A stretch of 64,000 bases of DNA. Source: Bactericera cockerelli. Lineage: Eukaryota > Arthropoda > Insecta > Hemiptera > Triozidae. Shown piece by piece: positions 10,816 to 23,822 of this stretch. The stretch lies in assembly GCA_024516035.1 (NCBI GenBank), contig CM044955.1:41202556-41266555 (forward strand). The letters are read 5' to 3'. Position numbers and translations under genes: made by a program. Within the stretch, counting starts at the first letter, position 1. Each line of letters begins with the position of its first letter. The notes below the pieces were generated by a model that was given only the letters and a program-made list of their open reading frames with translations, did no database searches and was not told the origin of the DNA.

Positions 10816-11458
10816 TATAGGTACAATGCATCCCATGTGCTCTTTAGCGCTAAGCCAACACAAGAGCATTATAGCCCATAACATTTGTTTTCATCAGATT
10901 TCAGCTCTAGCTCTCAAACCATTTAAATTTGAAAAAAAGTTCCATTTTGCTCTAAAGCCATCATAATAATAATTAAGTCACTCACTCGTTGAAGTTCAAT
11001 AATTTTAGAGTTATGCTGCACTTGATACAAATGTCTTGAAAACAGGTTCAGATCAAAGCATGTAAATGATTAAACTATACAGGTTCAGATCCGAGTATTT
11101 AAACTAAAAGGATGTCATTATCATTGCTAGACGCAACAAGTTCATTGTAGTCTGAGCTATTTCCACAGGTATAACAGAAAACTGTGGGAAGTACTGGATC
11201 TAGAGACGAGAGCACTTATCCCTTGTGACTGACCTACGATTTTAAAGAGACGCTAATCAAAAAAGAGCACTTATGTTCGACAGAAATGAACTTACGGCTC
11301 ACAGAGTTAATAGAGATACATTGTCTTGCACTGTCAATTATAAAGACAATTATGACAACCACTAATCGTCAGACAACTGTTCATTGTTCATTTATTTATT
11401 TCTTAAACTTGTTAAAAAATACTTGGCAAAAAGACACAACTATAATTAAGATTGTGTA
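10816..11458. other. Intergenic stretch, nothing recognised
   Basis: No supported feature. Confidence 0.4.
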
Positions 11459-11592
11459 TTTTTTTTATCCAACGTCTCTTTCATCGACATTCATTCAAAA
11501 ACGGCTGGAGGTTTTACCTTTCATTCGCTGGAAACTTGCAAATCAGCTGATCTTACGAAAACTGGTGTGTTCAATAAGCCAGCGTGAGCTCA
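11459..11592 (-). mobile_element. Degraded 5S-derived SINE
   Basis: The order CAACGTC, GGTTTTACC, CATTCGCTGGAAACT, then AACTGGTGTGTTCAATAAGC and CCAGCGT follows the family consensus on the minus strand, with the middle deleted. Confidence 0.6.
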
Positions 11593-12456
11593 CAATTAAG
11601 ATACATTTGAATTTGAGGTTATTGTCTTAATGTTGACTTACTTGAACATTTACCTTCCATTCTAGAGTCTTTTGGTTATTGCTACAATTATCTAAAATAG
11701 TTTGAAATTCGAAAAGACAATCTCACTAATTTGGATTGGTGTTTAGATATCTTGTGCCGACCCAAGAATTTTAGGTTCTTTATATGATTTGGGTGTATAA
11801 ATGAGTTGTGAAACTTGCAAGTCTTGTAACTTTCTCTTTTGAAAAAAAAAAAATGTTTCCATAATTGCCATAATACTGCTGAAAGTTCTGAAATCGAGGG
11901 ACAGTCCTGACTTTATTTTTCCTACCATCCAAACTTGATAATTCAGAATTTAAACGTCTATAGAAAACTAATCATGAACAATGTAGGTAAAGAGAAGAGA
12001 GGTCACTGAACGGGGAAAAAAAGATTCTCTCACAAGTTAGAAGGGTTCAAAGACCAAATTTGTTTCTACTCTTCATTGTTTCAGTGAGTTCATTACTGGA
12101 GACAATAAGATGTGCAGTTATAACCACTATAGGAATCTGATGGAGGGTCGATAAACTGTGGCTATCGAATGAACACATAATTACTTTTGAGGGTCCCTGC
12201 TGGGACTGGACAAACACTTGTGAACATGGGATCTCTTATACAACTCGAAGAACTTCTGTACACAAAACAAGTGAGTATTATACTCGTAATCTACTTAACA
12301 CCATTATCATCTCCATCATTATGATGACCATCATCAGTATCATCCTTACAATATCTCTATTTGTAAAACTCAGATCTGTGCGTGTTTGACTGGCTGACTA
12401 TGACCCTTAGGGGTTGTCTGTTTACAATACCAGAGCCCAAACGGTAACAGATACTA
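11593..12456. other. Intergenic stretch, nothing recognised
   Basis: No supported gene or repeat; ORFs are short and without recognisable domains. Confidence 0.4.
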
Positions 12457-12628
12457 AAAAAATTCACGAGAGTTGCTCGCTTATCACGCAAAAGACCCTG
12501 AGTTCGAATCCCAGAGTCTACAAAACAGATATTCGTAATTTTAAAAAATTCACGAGAGTTGCTCGCTTATCACGTAAAAGACCCTGAGTTCGAATCCCAG
12601 AGTCTACAAAACAGATATTCGTAATTTT
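12457..12628 (+). repeat. Tandem duplication (86-bp period) of a tRNA-like fragment
   Basis: Two nearly identical 86-bp units carry GTTGCTCGCTTATCACG and GAGTTCGAATCCCAGAGTCT. The second motif is a perfect Pol III box B inside a T-arm-like hairpin (AGACCCTGAG with CAGAGTCT). The D-arm and box A are missing, so these are tRNA-derived fragments and not tRNA genes. Confidence 0.7.
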
Positions 12629-15074
12629 ATTACAATCTGTTGTTTTAATAGACAATTTTCCGCGCGCTCGTGTTGAGCCAGATATTCTGTAGGGAAGTAG
12701 TTATTGTGTCACTTCTCGCAAATCAGATGGGAGCCATACTACAGTCTGTACAAGTGTAGCAGTTGTTTTATGGCAACGACATAAACACGAGTAAAAAAGG
12801 CTATGAGACACTCATCAATCTTATAGGTATCGCAAGAAATAAGGAAACAGAAGACTTCTCGCCAAGTAGAACCTTGATCTTGTGTCTCTTGAACTTGATC
12901 CACTCTCTGAGGTCTCCCGGACAATGACCACATTAATATTCATCGCCACTTCTCTCATGATGGCTCTATTTTGGCACCTCTCGCGCATTAAAACTTTTGA
13001 TTGGTCTGATTCTATTATGTGGGTTTATTCAATAAGTTTCGAATATGACATCTAGAAAGAGATTATCACGAATCTAGTTGAAGATGATCCCACGATAAAT
13101 GATAAATTTAATAATTAAATGTTCCGAAATTTTAATATTTTGTTTTTTTCTTTATTTTTTATGGCATTGTAAAGGAGATCTTGGTGTTGATAATATGAAT
13201 ATTTTTTTCTTTATAACTTTTGCTACAGTATGATTTCATTCATATTAGGTACACTTCTCTTAATAAACAGATTTCAATGTTGTAGATATTCCATGACTTT
13301 ATTGAATCACTGAACACTGTATCTTCATAATAATAAATTCATAACACCTACCTAGAAGCCTGAAATAAACTGTTTTCTAGTTGCAACCAGAAGGCATGGC
13401 TTATAATTATGTATTTTTCAAAACCCTAATCTACACCCGAGTTAGTGCCGTACATCGCAGCTGGACACATGAAGTAAAAACTGCTGAAATAACACACAAA
13501 CAGTTTCTCTTAAGCACAAGAGAATATTTTTGCAGATTCCGAAAGGAATCTACAGGAGCCCAGGGCAAAAATAGAAGTGTCTTGATCGAACAAGAGTTAG
13601 ATCTGCTCGAATCCTCTATCATCAATTTATGATGATTTGACACCGACATTCATGTTGAAGAAACATAAAAATCGGCGTAGACTTTGCTACTTCTATTGAT
13701 CAATATCGATTTGATATGAGACCCACATGAGCATTTTCATAACATTTTCCATCAAATATACCTGCTTGCTGCGGTGGGAAAATTTGGTGGCTCTCTTTGT
13801 TATGCTCAATTATTGCATATTTCTGAAACTCTGACAGTTATAATCGGTTCTTATTCATATGTACCACATGTTAGTATCTTTTTACGGTCATAATGCTGAG
13901 TTTGTGTTTATGTATAAATTGATGCCTATACAAATATGCATGCAAGTACTGTATGTTCAAGACCGGTATTATTGTGTACGATGATTACTGGATGTATATT
14001 TTGTCTCTTACATAAGATGTCGGAGAGTCTGCCTGTCATCTCTAGATCAAGTTCAATGTCTCGGCTAGCAAGAAACTTCTCACACTTTCCCATTTTTCAG
14101 AACCATCAATGTCTATTGAAAATAATTCCTTGTTATTTTCGATAATTCCTGACGTATTGTTCGGTAAATGTGTCGCTAGATTTTATATATTTTTGGTGAA
14201 CTTATCCTCAGGAAAGTTTTAAAATTGCCTAACTATAAGAATAATGCTTGCTTTCTTTTAAAAACAATGGCTCGATTATACGCTGGGTAGTTTACTATAG
14301 CGACTAGAGTGCTAGTTATTTTCTTGGTAGAAAATCTTAAAAACTAACTTATTTGCAACTTTTTTATCTTATCTCAGGATTTCTGTGTTTTCTTTTATTC
14401 CCAACAGGTTCAATGGGTTCATAATATAGTTGTCTCCAAGAACCAATGACTATGTTCAAGATAGGTAGGCGGTTTTTAAAAGTCATATCTGTTGAAAGTT
14501 CATGTCTATCGAATAAATAACCTCTTTACGAGTCTACGCTGAAAATACTTAAGGGGAAAATTATACAAACTAGGTAATATTGAGTGTATTTTATTAGAAG
14601 ATCACCAAGATCTACATGAAAAATCTAATTTCCAAGGGCGTTAAAATACGAAAAACACTTACTCAACAGATCTTGATCGTTACAAGTGACTTTTAAATTT
14701 AACATCAGTATTATCAGTAAACATTTGATTTTATTCGTAAGTCGAATGGGACTGAAAATAAATAATTTTATTCCATCCTGCACTAGACTTTAATATTACC
14801 CCATGAGTCTATTAGGTAAAAGTCTATATTAGCACTAGAACAAGGTTCTACATTGTTTTTCTCAATGAACAAAGTTCATCTAGCATCTAGTGAAAGAACA
14901 CACATTAAATTTCTTTATTCACAAATACCTAATATTTAATTTGATAATATTCATCGACTTGTAAAAAAAATAAAAATATTTCTAGATTGTTGCTTTGTTT
15001 GAATCAACTGGACTAAATAAATTAGCTGCAGAATTATCTTCATTACTCAGCCCAAAAACTTTGAAAAACATGTA
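12629..15074. other. Intergenic stretch without supported features
   Basis: The longest ORFs (13381-13632 plus, 13431-13649 minus) overlap on opposite strands and show no domain or splice context. I do not call them genes. Confidence 0.4.
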
Positions 15075-15265
15075 AATGGACCTTATTTATACTGTCCCAT
15101 TAGGACTAAAGATTCCCATTATCCCAGCCGTTGTTCTAGTAATTTTGTTAAAACATCAATGGAAAATTCTTAAAAATACGAGGAAAAATTCATTCATTGG
15201 GTAGTAATCGAACACCAGGGCCCCACGCTACCTGTATTACCAGACTAGCGCATTTACCAGACCAC
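15075..15265 (-). mobile_element. tRNA-derived SINE (T5 head) carrying the T4-type tail
   Basis: On the minus strand a tRNA-like head (box B region GGTGTTCGATTACTAC) leads through TGAATGAATTTTTCCTC to the tail GGCTGGGATAATGGGAATC and CCTAATGGGACAGTATAAAT. The tail is the one found on the differently headed SINE at 56975-57175. Confidence 0.65.
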
Positions 15266-15694
15266 AAAACCGCATTTTTATTTTAGTGCTCTAGTGGATG
15301 TGCGATATGCACTTTTTCATTAATCTACTGTAGGTATGTTATAATATACCTACCTATCTTTTATTTATATCCACGCCTCATTTAAAAGATAATTGTATAT
15401 TACAATTTACATTACTTGCAAAAAAAATTCTTCTACTTCGAAATCAATGTCATATTTTTTAGTGGATGTGCCTACGCACCATGCAGTTTATGTAAGTCCG
15501 TTTATTAGAACGTACAGTGTGCATTGTTATATCTATTTAGAGATCTAGTTTTACCAAACAAGTATGATGTAAAGGTTCTTTATGCGTTACTATGTAACAT
15601 TTTGCAGCCTTTGAAGACAATTTAATGTCAAGGTTTTGCGTGAAAATATAGAATCCTTGCTACTTTTTTTTTCTTTCTGATATCTTTTAATCCG

Positions 15695-15975
15695 ATTGTG
15701 GGGATGGCACATTGAATACACCAGTTCTCATCAGATCACTGAAGTTAAGCAACGTACAGAGTGGTAAAGAGATGGATTTTCATGGTGACAAAGATGGTTT
15801 CCAATGCATCTATGGTTATCATAGCAATCCACGTTTTTCTGGCTATTCTAGGTCCAACTCTGATGGCTGCGTGATCTTAATTTGAGTAGCTGGGTTGTTT
15901 GCCCAGGGAATGGTGGGTAAAATCCCTGTCTACGAACATGTAGTTGAAAGTGACCTTCAACCCAATTAAACAAAC
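15695..15975 (+). mobile_element. Diverged 5S-derived SINE
   Basis: GGCACATTGAATACACCAGT and CACTGAAGTTAAGCAACGT are 5S-like. The central domain is strongly altered, but ATGGTGGGTAAAATCCC and GTAGTTGAAAGTGACCTTC keep the family order. Confidence 0.65.
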
Positions 15976-16996
15976 TCAATCCACAAGCAGGTTCGATGCC
16001 ACCGCTACTCAAACTCAAAGCTAATCAGATGTCAACTTTGAGGCTTCGTGCATCCCGACATGTTCATCTAAAAGAACTCTAGTAATATATCCAACCCCAC
16101 CGGAATTTAAACCCAGGACATCCACTGATATTAATGTGATATCCGTCAAACAATGGGAGCTACTTGAAGTTTATATGTATTATTGTCCAATTCTTACTTT
16201 TAATGGGACAAAATTTCTGCGAATGCCAGATCATTTTTTTTTATTTTTATTAATAAATGTGTGGGTTAAACATTTTTTCATTCATTCGTAAAATGTGGAG
16301 TTTGATATGCTCAAGAGAAGATTAGCATAAAATTTGCATTACCAATTTCTCACAATGATTATTGCGGGTTCTGTGGAGATCATGAATGGCACCCAGAGAG
16401 CGTATTATTTATTTACTTCGCACAGCTTTCTTCCTAGTTTACACATGTTCTCTCTGAAGTAGGTACCTACCGTCGAAATCTTTTCATCACTAAATTATAA
16501 AATTTGTTTATTAATTTTTTTCTAATATTCTCCCCCACAACCTACAATGGAAAAACCAGACTGAATATTTTATGTCATAACGTTGATCAGAATGATTTGG
16601 GTTTGTTAGTAATTTTATACAACTTATTTACTAAAACAGGTCAGTTACCAGAGTCCATATATGTCAAACTTTAATGCATATCTTTAAAACAGAGCTTTGA
16701 TTTCTATTTTTTTGTTGCTATTTATAATTTATCAAAATAAAAAGATGAATGGAAGTCTTTTGGAAATTCATAACATGTATTGTGCCCACTGCCCATGGTA
16801 AAAGGTTGCAAAGGTTACAACACTTACATATTAGTTATACTACTAGCTCTTGACGGACTTTCGTAATCGCAAGCTAATTTCTTGGACCTTTTAAATCTAA
16901 GAAAAACTGACAATTACATAGCCTGACAAGGTTCTAGGGCATGTATTGTGCATTTAAAAAGGTAATATTTTTTTAATGTATGTACATTTGTACATT
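15976..16996. other. Intergenic stretch, nothing recognised
   Basis: AT-rich, no supported feature. Confidence 0.4.
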
Positions 16997-17142
16997 GACC
17001 GACGCAACGTCAGTATCTTGATCGATAAGGTGGCGGATTCGTAACCTGGTGGTCGGTTCTTCGAATCCCAAGTTGAGCAAATATTTAGTAAAACGAGTTG
17101 GATTAATAATTGTGATATCACTATTATTGTGAATAACACAAT
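16997..17142 (+). mobile_element. tRNA-derived SINE, family T3
   Basis: CTTGATCGATAAGGTGGCGG and GGTCGGTTCTTCGAATCCC form the A-box and B-box parts of a tRNA-like head. AATATTTAGTAAAACGAG and TTGTGATATCAC follow. Eight copies of this family lie in the window. Confidence 0.75.
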
Positions 17143-18385
17143 TAGAACAACAAGGAAAGTACGCATACATTGAAATCATTATTTTTACAATGAAATAATA
17201 GATACGTAGACACCTGAGGGTGCATGAGTAAAATTTTACTTAAAACAGTAAATATACTCATGTAATTTTGTTATTAACAAATAAAATTGTACATGAATGT
17301 TCTACAATTCTTACCTGAGGCCAATGGAAAGGTTTGATTTATTTCATTACTGGGATAAATAATTGAAAAATGAAAATAACAACAAACTAAAATTAAATTA
17401 AAACTTTATAAATCAAAAGTAACTTTTAGTCTTGTAGCAACGGCAATGTTAAAAGATTTTATTTAGAAAAAAAAATCTGAAAGCCCAGCTTGAGGAAAAG
17501 TCGGTGTTTCCAAGGAACAGTTCTTTCTAAGAATGACACAATTTTCACTGGTAATGTATATCAAAAACAATAGATAACACAAACGCACGATATCGGTTGA
17601 GTTAGAGGTCTAGGTCTGTTTGATATGAGGATAGATAACTATTTATCAATTAGGCATTCCTCGCACGTCCATCACCATGACTACTTATTGGTGATCTATA
17701 AAATTAATTCGGTTCCTCGTCCTCACAACTCGATGGTTCAATATCAAATAAAATGAGCTCTTCAATTTGGTTCATTAGAGTTCTGGACAGTTTTCAGTTC
17801 GATTCTCTCTGGTGTCCATTGTTATATTACTGGACAGAATCCTTCTCGTCTTTCTTCTTTCATTCTTCCTCCTCTCCTCTCTCCTGGTATTTTCTTCTTT
17901 CGTCAGATTCCTTGCAGCTTAATTCATTCACTGGCTAGGATCTCAGGAATCTTTTCCTTCTTTGACATATTTGTTGTTAAGTACCTATTTGAAGGAGTAT
18001 CTTGGGTATTACTATGATGAAATGGGTTTTAGAACATTTCAATAAAATTATTATAATCATTTGTCAAATGTTATAACAATAATATAGCTTTACATACATT
18101 GTCTATCTTGTATAATGATTCAAACTCTAAATTAATACCTATTAGATCTGATATAATGTATAAGTATAAGTAGTGCTTTTTCTAGACTGTCAGCCCAAGA
18201 CAGGTAGTCCCATTATGCCAACAGTAACAAAGCACCTCTTTATTTATTTTATTTGAGTAAAGATACAATGTAGGTTGTAAATATGTAATTTCAGGTGTTA
18301 TGAATGTTTTAAAAATAATTTCGCTCTAACCTTCTCCAGCAGTTGTCTTGTTTCCATTAGTACGTGAGTTGTCAAAATTAGTAAG
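17143..18385. other. Intergenic stretch with a SINE-tail remnant
   Basis: AGTCCCATTATGCCA near 18210 resembles the T4/T5 SINE tail. Otherwise no feature is supported. Confidence 0.35.
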
Positions 18386-18534
18386 TTAAGTTAAAGTTAT
18401 AATATTTGTGTTAATCACAATCGTGATATCACAACTACTCAAACTCGCTTTTATAGACACTTGCTTAACCTGGGACTTGAACCACCGACCTCCGATTACA
18501 AGTCCGCCGCCTTATTGATCAAGCTACTGAGGTC
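18386..18534 (-). mobile_element. tRNA-derived SINE, family T3
   Basis: On the minus strand it shows AGTAGCTTGATCAATAAGGC, GGAGGTCGGTGGTTCAAGTC and the GTGATATCACGATTGTG end of the family. Confidence 0.75.
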
Positions 18535-18577
18535 TGTTTGTCAAAATTAGTATGTAGGTAAGTGGTCAAAATAAATG

Positions 18578-19032
18578 AGGAAAATTTCATTCATTGGGTG
18601 CGATCCGAACCAACGGTTCCCTACGCTACCTAGATCAGCGATTCTCAATGGGGGCGATATCGCCCCCCAGGGGGCGATTTTAGATTTTAGGGGGGCGAAA
18701 AAGAGAAGGGGGCGATATGGGGGGCGATGACCGATTAGGGGGCGTTTGGGGGGCGATAAACAAAAAGTTCAAACCCCAGCCACGGGAAACTTTGTGTGCA
18801 AGATTTCAAGACCTAACAGCTTTAGAAGTGCCTCATTGGGTTTTGAATCCATTCACAGCAGAGACATCCGTGGTTCCAGAATCTATTCAAGAGTCCTTAA
18901 TAGATATTAAGTATGATATTGAAAAGGAAGCCCTGTATAACTCGTGTGGATATGAAAAATTTTGGTCCAAGATTAAAGAATTTTGGTCTAGGTCCTAGAT
19001 TACCAGACCAGTGCCTTGACGACTCGACCACC
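18578..19032 (-). mobile_element. T5 SINE split by a hAT fragment
   Basis: The two halves, 18578-18635 and 19001-19032, join into the T5 head seen at 23724-23822 (CCCTACGCTACCTAGAT then TACCAGACCAGTGC). The intervening 357 bp is the hAT-related insertion. Confidence 0.65.
18636..18992 (+). mobile_element. hAT transposon remnant with transposase C-terminal piece
   Basis: The left end CAGCGATTCTCAATGGGGGC resembles hAT termini (CAGxGxTTCTCAA). Positions 18775-18996 encode RFQDLTALEVPHWVLNPF, PESIQESLIDIKYDIEKEA and YEKFWSKIKEFW, typical of the C-terminal region of ZBED5/SCAND3-like hAT transposases. The flanks acctagat and tcctagat fit an 8-bp hAT target duplication with one mismatch. No right terminal inverted repeat is visible, so the 3' end is deleted. 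Confidence 0.65.
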
Positions 19033-21199
19033 TATACAAGTATACATGTGTTCTAATAGGTAGGTATGTAGCTACTATATAACCGCGAATATTTACTTAC
19101 TCGCAGTTTTATGTAATATTAATATCTGTAATATTGAAAACATCGAAAAATTTCAAATAATAATACGTGTCGGTAACAAAGAAGAGCGGGATGCAGTGCG
19201 AGGTGTTATCAGAATGTACCGGTAGGAACACTAGAAGGTCGAACACCTTGATCCGTCATGGTGATCCATTCTCTCAGGAATTACCTAACATGCGAACCCG
19301 AACTCTTTCTAATACAAATATCTGGAGAAAGAATAATGAATAGGAACGTAAGTAAGACACTAGGAATAGAATAGAATCTAGTGCGATAGAAAATAAATAA
19401 TATCTGAGAAATGGTTAGACCATTTGGGAAAGAAATTGATTGGAATCACGGGTGATCCCCGTTCGAATCATTTTCTTTACCAAAAATTGGTCTAGCCATT
19501 CAAAGAGGAAATGCTTCTTGAATTCTCGGTTTTTTTCCGGAAGGACGGTCCCTGGGACAAGTTTTTTTATACAATTTAATAATAATAAATAAAACATATA
19601 TCTATGAAAGTATTTGCTCTATGTATAATATTAATATTTCACATTTTTGTCTACCAATTGGAGTCAGAAAACGCTCTAATATTGACTACGCCACTAGAAA
19701 ATATTTCCGAAAATTGATTTTTAATTAAATCCCACTGCAAAGTAAGGTTTAGGGACTATCAGCGAATGAATGAAAGTTGTGAATGTGGACATTCATCTAA
19801 AAAAATGGATCATTGTTTGAGATGAATCGTAATCAAAGTTGCCCTATCTAAACAAGGAAAGCTGAATGATATCAAATCTTTTTCCACTGATGCCAAGACA
19901 TGGCTTGAAAACTTGGACCTATGAACATCGAGAAATGGGGAAAAAAGAAAATTCAGACAAGCAATTACTATCCTCAATGGTTATTTTCGCCATAAATAAT
20001 GATTTTTTTTACTAGATACTTACATCGCAGACTCTTAATAAATCAGGTATTTCCCGATTTTTTGTTATCATTATTGAATATGTCTCAGTGTTTCACCCAC
20101 AAAAGATACCTGTTAAATACAGTCATCTGTCAAAATAATGGATATTCCGGTGCAGTGGAAACTCATTGTCCTAGACTGTTCGGTGCCAAGCAGAAGTTCT
20201 TCGGTGTTTGGGTACATGTTCAAATGTATTATTAATTTATTAGATTCTAGAGGCACAAAATTTTAATAGTAAATCGCAAACTGAGACGAGCAATAGATAC
20301 TAACTTCTTCTTTGGCTTCCACTCCTTTGGCTTTCAAGAGTCAAGACTCGTGTCAGGATGCAAAACATGGTAAGAGCAAACTGCTCAGTCGCTAATAAAT
20401 ACTGTAGAATGTTGGAGCACAGGATCAGTCTGCCCTCCGACCAGTAGAGATTGAAATCAAAAATAACAATAATAAGTTTGAAAGCTGACTCCAGAAAGAA
20501 AGGGATAAGATTTGTAAAAGTAAAACAATACCTAATAGCTACAATACCTAATAGCTACATAATTTAATAATTAAATTTATTTTTTCCTTTACATCTATCA
20601 AAAAGGATCATAATACTATGTTCCGTAAGAACTTTTGTGATATTAAGGAATTGAGATTTGGGTCTTAAATGAAACAATGAAACGCCAAAATTGTAGAGTA
20701 AAATTTAACCTGTGACCCGTAACCCGAAAAAACCGTTCTTTTTAGAACTTTACATTTCATCGTGATTTTTAATGTCACAAAACGTTCAGGAAATGCCGGG
20801 TTCCATTATGTCTACTGCGTTTTCCTTCATTGAACTGACGAGGCTGATTAGAGAATCACTTTGATCCTAATTAAAACATTGATTAAGTCTTCCTGGTAGA
20901 TCTACTCTTCATTTTTGAAGGCAACCTCTGTCGACATGGTCGACAGAGCTCTGAAGATGGTCAAAGTTGTGATTCATGCCGAACTGATAAGCTCTGAGTT
21001 CAAACACGTATTGTTACTTTAAAATTCCAGTCAGGGGTTTAGATTCGAATGACAAACTCTTCTGTGCTGGGCTATTAGGACAGAGAGAGATCAAGCTGGC
21101 CGAGACATTGACAGTGGAAGAGTTGAGGGTGCCGTGATCTTGACATCACTGAGGACAACGAGGGTTATGATAGCCAAGATGATGGTACTTTACCAAAAT
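19033..21199. other. Intergenic stretch; one perfect short palindrome
   Basis: CTCTGTCGACATGGTCGACAG at about 20930-20952 is a 10-bp-arm palindrome. No gene is supported. Confidence 0.4.
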
Positions 21200-21347
21200 A
21201 AACAAGTTATCATATTTGTGTTAATCACTTACGTGATATCACAACCACTTAAACGCGCTTTAATAAATACACACTGAAACCGGGACCCGAACCACCGACC
21301 TGCAGGTTACAAGTCCATCGTCCCATCGTTCAAGCTACTGAGGTCGA
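21200..21347 (-). mobile_element. tRNA-derived SINE, family T3
   Basis: Same order as the other T3 copies on the minus strand: AGTAGCTTGAACGATGGGAC, GGTCGGTGGTTCGGGTCCC, TGTGATATCACG. Confidence 0.75.
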
Positions 21348-23723
21348 CTGATTAAAATAAACAATTAAACACATTGCACGATTTTATAGATTTCAAATTG
21401 ATAGACTGCAGTCACATATTTTCTATATTTCTGGGCAAATTTAATGAACTGTTGATGGCACTTTGCCATGGAAACATTCAATAAGAAGTGTAAGAATTCT
21501 TGGTAATTAGTGTAATGACTATGCATAGATTACATTGTTCATAGCTCTTTGTTGAAATTATTGTGGATCAAAAATCTGGAATTACGTATTTATTTTAGGT
21601 AAAAATGTATAGTCGGGAAAATGGAGCATAAATTTTCAGAAAAGAATTTAATAATTATTATGAGAACCTGGTTTGAGAAATGCTTTGCACAACTTTTGAA
21701 TAGCAAACAATAAGAGTGACACCAGAATAGACATGTTTTCAACATTTTTCCTTTGGAAAGCTCGAATAGTGGGCAGGGAAGTAGGTCTGACGAAGGTGTA
21801 AACCTCTCACTCATACACCTGCTCATTTATTCTTCCATTTTTCAGAAGCACAAAGGAGTGCATAACAGAGCATTACAAGTAGCAGTAAAATTTAAGGAAA
21901 AATGAGAGGACGAATGAGGGATGAGGTGATTCAGACCTCCGTGTCCACTTCTCTGCTCACATTGTATAAATGTGAGCAGATCTTATGCAGTGTGCACAGT
22001 GCACACCATAGGTTCTAAGGATCTAATCTTATTTCGACTAACCAATGATCATGACAGGACAAGTTTATAATTTCTTAAGTGCTCCAGTGTTCAAAAGCTA
22101 CCCTTAAACATATTTCTAAGACTAAATTATAATTATTATATTTTTTGAAATCGGGAATCTACGAGGTTTCACACCTGACATTTCTATCAAGGAAGCTTAA
22201 AAATCTCAAGTTAGTGTTTTAACCCAAAGAGGATAAACGATCAAGATTTGAATATATCAGTCATGTTTGATAAGGGTGAATCTTTATCTGTTAAAAAGAA
22301 ATTAAATAATACAAACAATAAAAGGCAGTCGTCGGCCTTTGTCGTATTAAAAAATCATTTATCGGCTGTCATTTAGGAGGGTTGGATTTTTACTTTTAAT
22401 GGGATCCTAATTCTATGAGTGAATATTCGTATTATTTAATTGATTTTTTAATCCTGAATGATGTTTCAAAGATTTCAAATTTAAACTTTTTTTTATTGGT
22501 TCTGGAGTAGATCTGAATCTAGATAAGCTGATTTCGAAATACACATTTTCATTTGTCTTGGTTTGGTATAATTATTTTGTTTAATTTATGACGTACCAAG
22601 GTGTTTTTTAACATCTTCATTTACTGAACTCATTCAATCCGTGGCATCTTTCATGTTTTGCTAACGTCTATTGTAGATTGTAGACTAACTTCACAACAAA
22701 CGTAAAAAAATCTGCACAATAATAGGACTCTTCTACTTATTGCGAGGAGAATATCCTAATATAAACATTATGTTATTCCAAGTTCGGACAGACGGGTTGT
22801 CTAACAGCAGTAATTCGCATAGACTCAGAGAGTACCTCAATGCCTCTGGATTAGCATTTCCATTTGAGGAAACCGCTCACAAAGCAGAACACATCTTCAA
22901 GGTGTTACCTACCTGTAAACCGGTGACATCTTTATAATAATGACAAAACAAAACGCATAAGTCTAAAGATGAGCGATCGTAAACATTCCTATAGGACCAC
23001 AACATACAAGTTATGCATTATGCTGGAGTAAGCTCATCTCTTCGTATCTATGCTACTGCCTTCTGCTTACTCCAAAATTGAGTGCTTTCTGAGGAAGTTA
23101 AAAAAAATTCAACTGGCAATACCTTTGAATAAAATAATTATGTAAGCAACTGCTACTATTATTTTAACATAGTTGCAATACCTACCTATTATAAAAAACA
23201 AAAGCTGCATTACAATGAGTTCGTGGTAGTAAAACTGTGGTTCTCTCAGCTCCAGACATCTCAGGACAGCTGTTTCGGCTCTCAAACTCCCAACTGACGA
23301 GGGCTACTAGATCGATTCAGCTGTCCTCGGATGTGAAGCTCAGACTGGTCAGACAACCGATGTTGCACTATGAAGGCATAGTAGGCAAGTCCATACCTAC
23401 TCTTAGGTAGATACTTTTTTTCTTTCTTTTTTTGAGACTTGAAACAGTAGTATTTATCTACTTGGATAAATAATTATGTCTGACACTTCAGCAGAACTAA
23501 AATGAAGACTATTTATTATAGTCGTTTAACGATTGAAACACTCCAAATTATAAGGTAGCGGCGTAATACATTAGGTATCTAATGTGACTAATGTGTGGAT
23601 GATAAAATTACGCATTTAGAGTAAGTCGATACTTTTTAACCACCAGGTAACTTTAATGCTCAAAGCATTTTTTACCACGTAACCCTCAGAGTCTTATTAT
23701 TATGAGGTCACAAACTCAAATAA
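21348..23723. other. Intergenic stretch without supported features
   Basis: Only short ORFs without domains; no repeat that I can align elsewhere in the window. Confidence 0.4.
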
Positions 23724-23822
23724 TTGAGGAAAAGTTCATAGATTGGGTGGGATTCGAATCAACGGGTCCCTACGCTAAATGGATTAGCAGACTAGTACAT
23801 TAACCACTTGACTACCAGGGCA
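23724..23822 (-). mobile_element. tRNA-derived SINE head, family T5
   Basis: GGGTGGGATTCGAATCAACG, CCTACGCTAAATGGATTAGC and CTTGACTACCAGGGCACG give the uninterrupted form of the element that hAT split at 18.6 kb. Confidence 0.7.

Noticed and set aside
13381..13649. Overlapping ORFs on both strands
   Set aside because: Short, no recognisable domain, no splice or repeat support; chance cannot be excluded.
18717..18998. Host gene encoding a 93-residue protein
   Set aside because: The C-terminal 70 residues are a hAT transposase fragment and the start is transposon terminus sequence.
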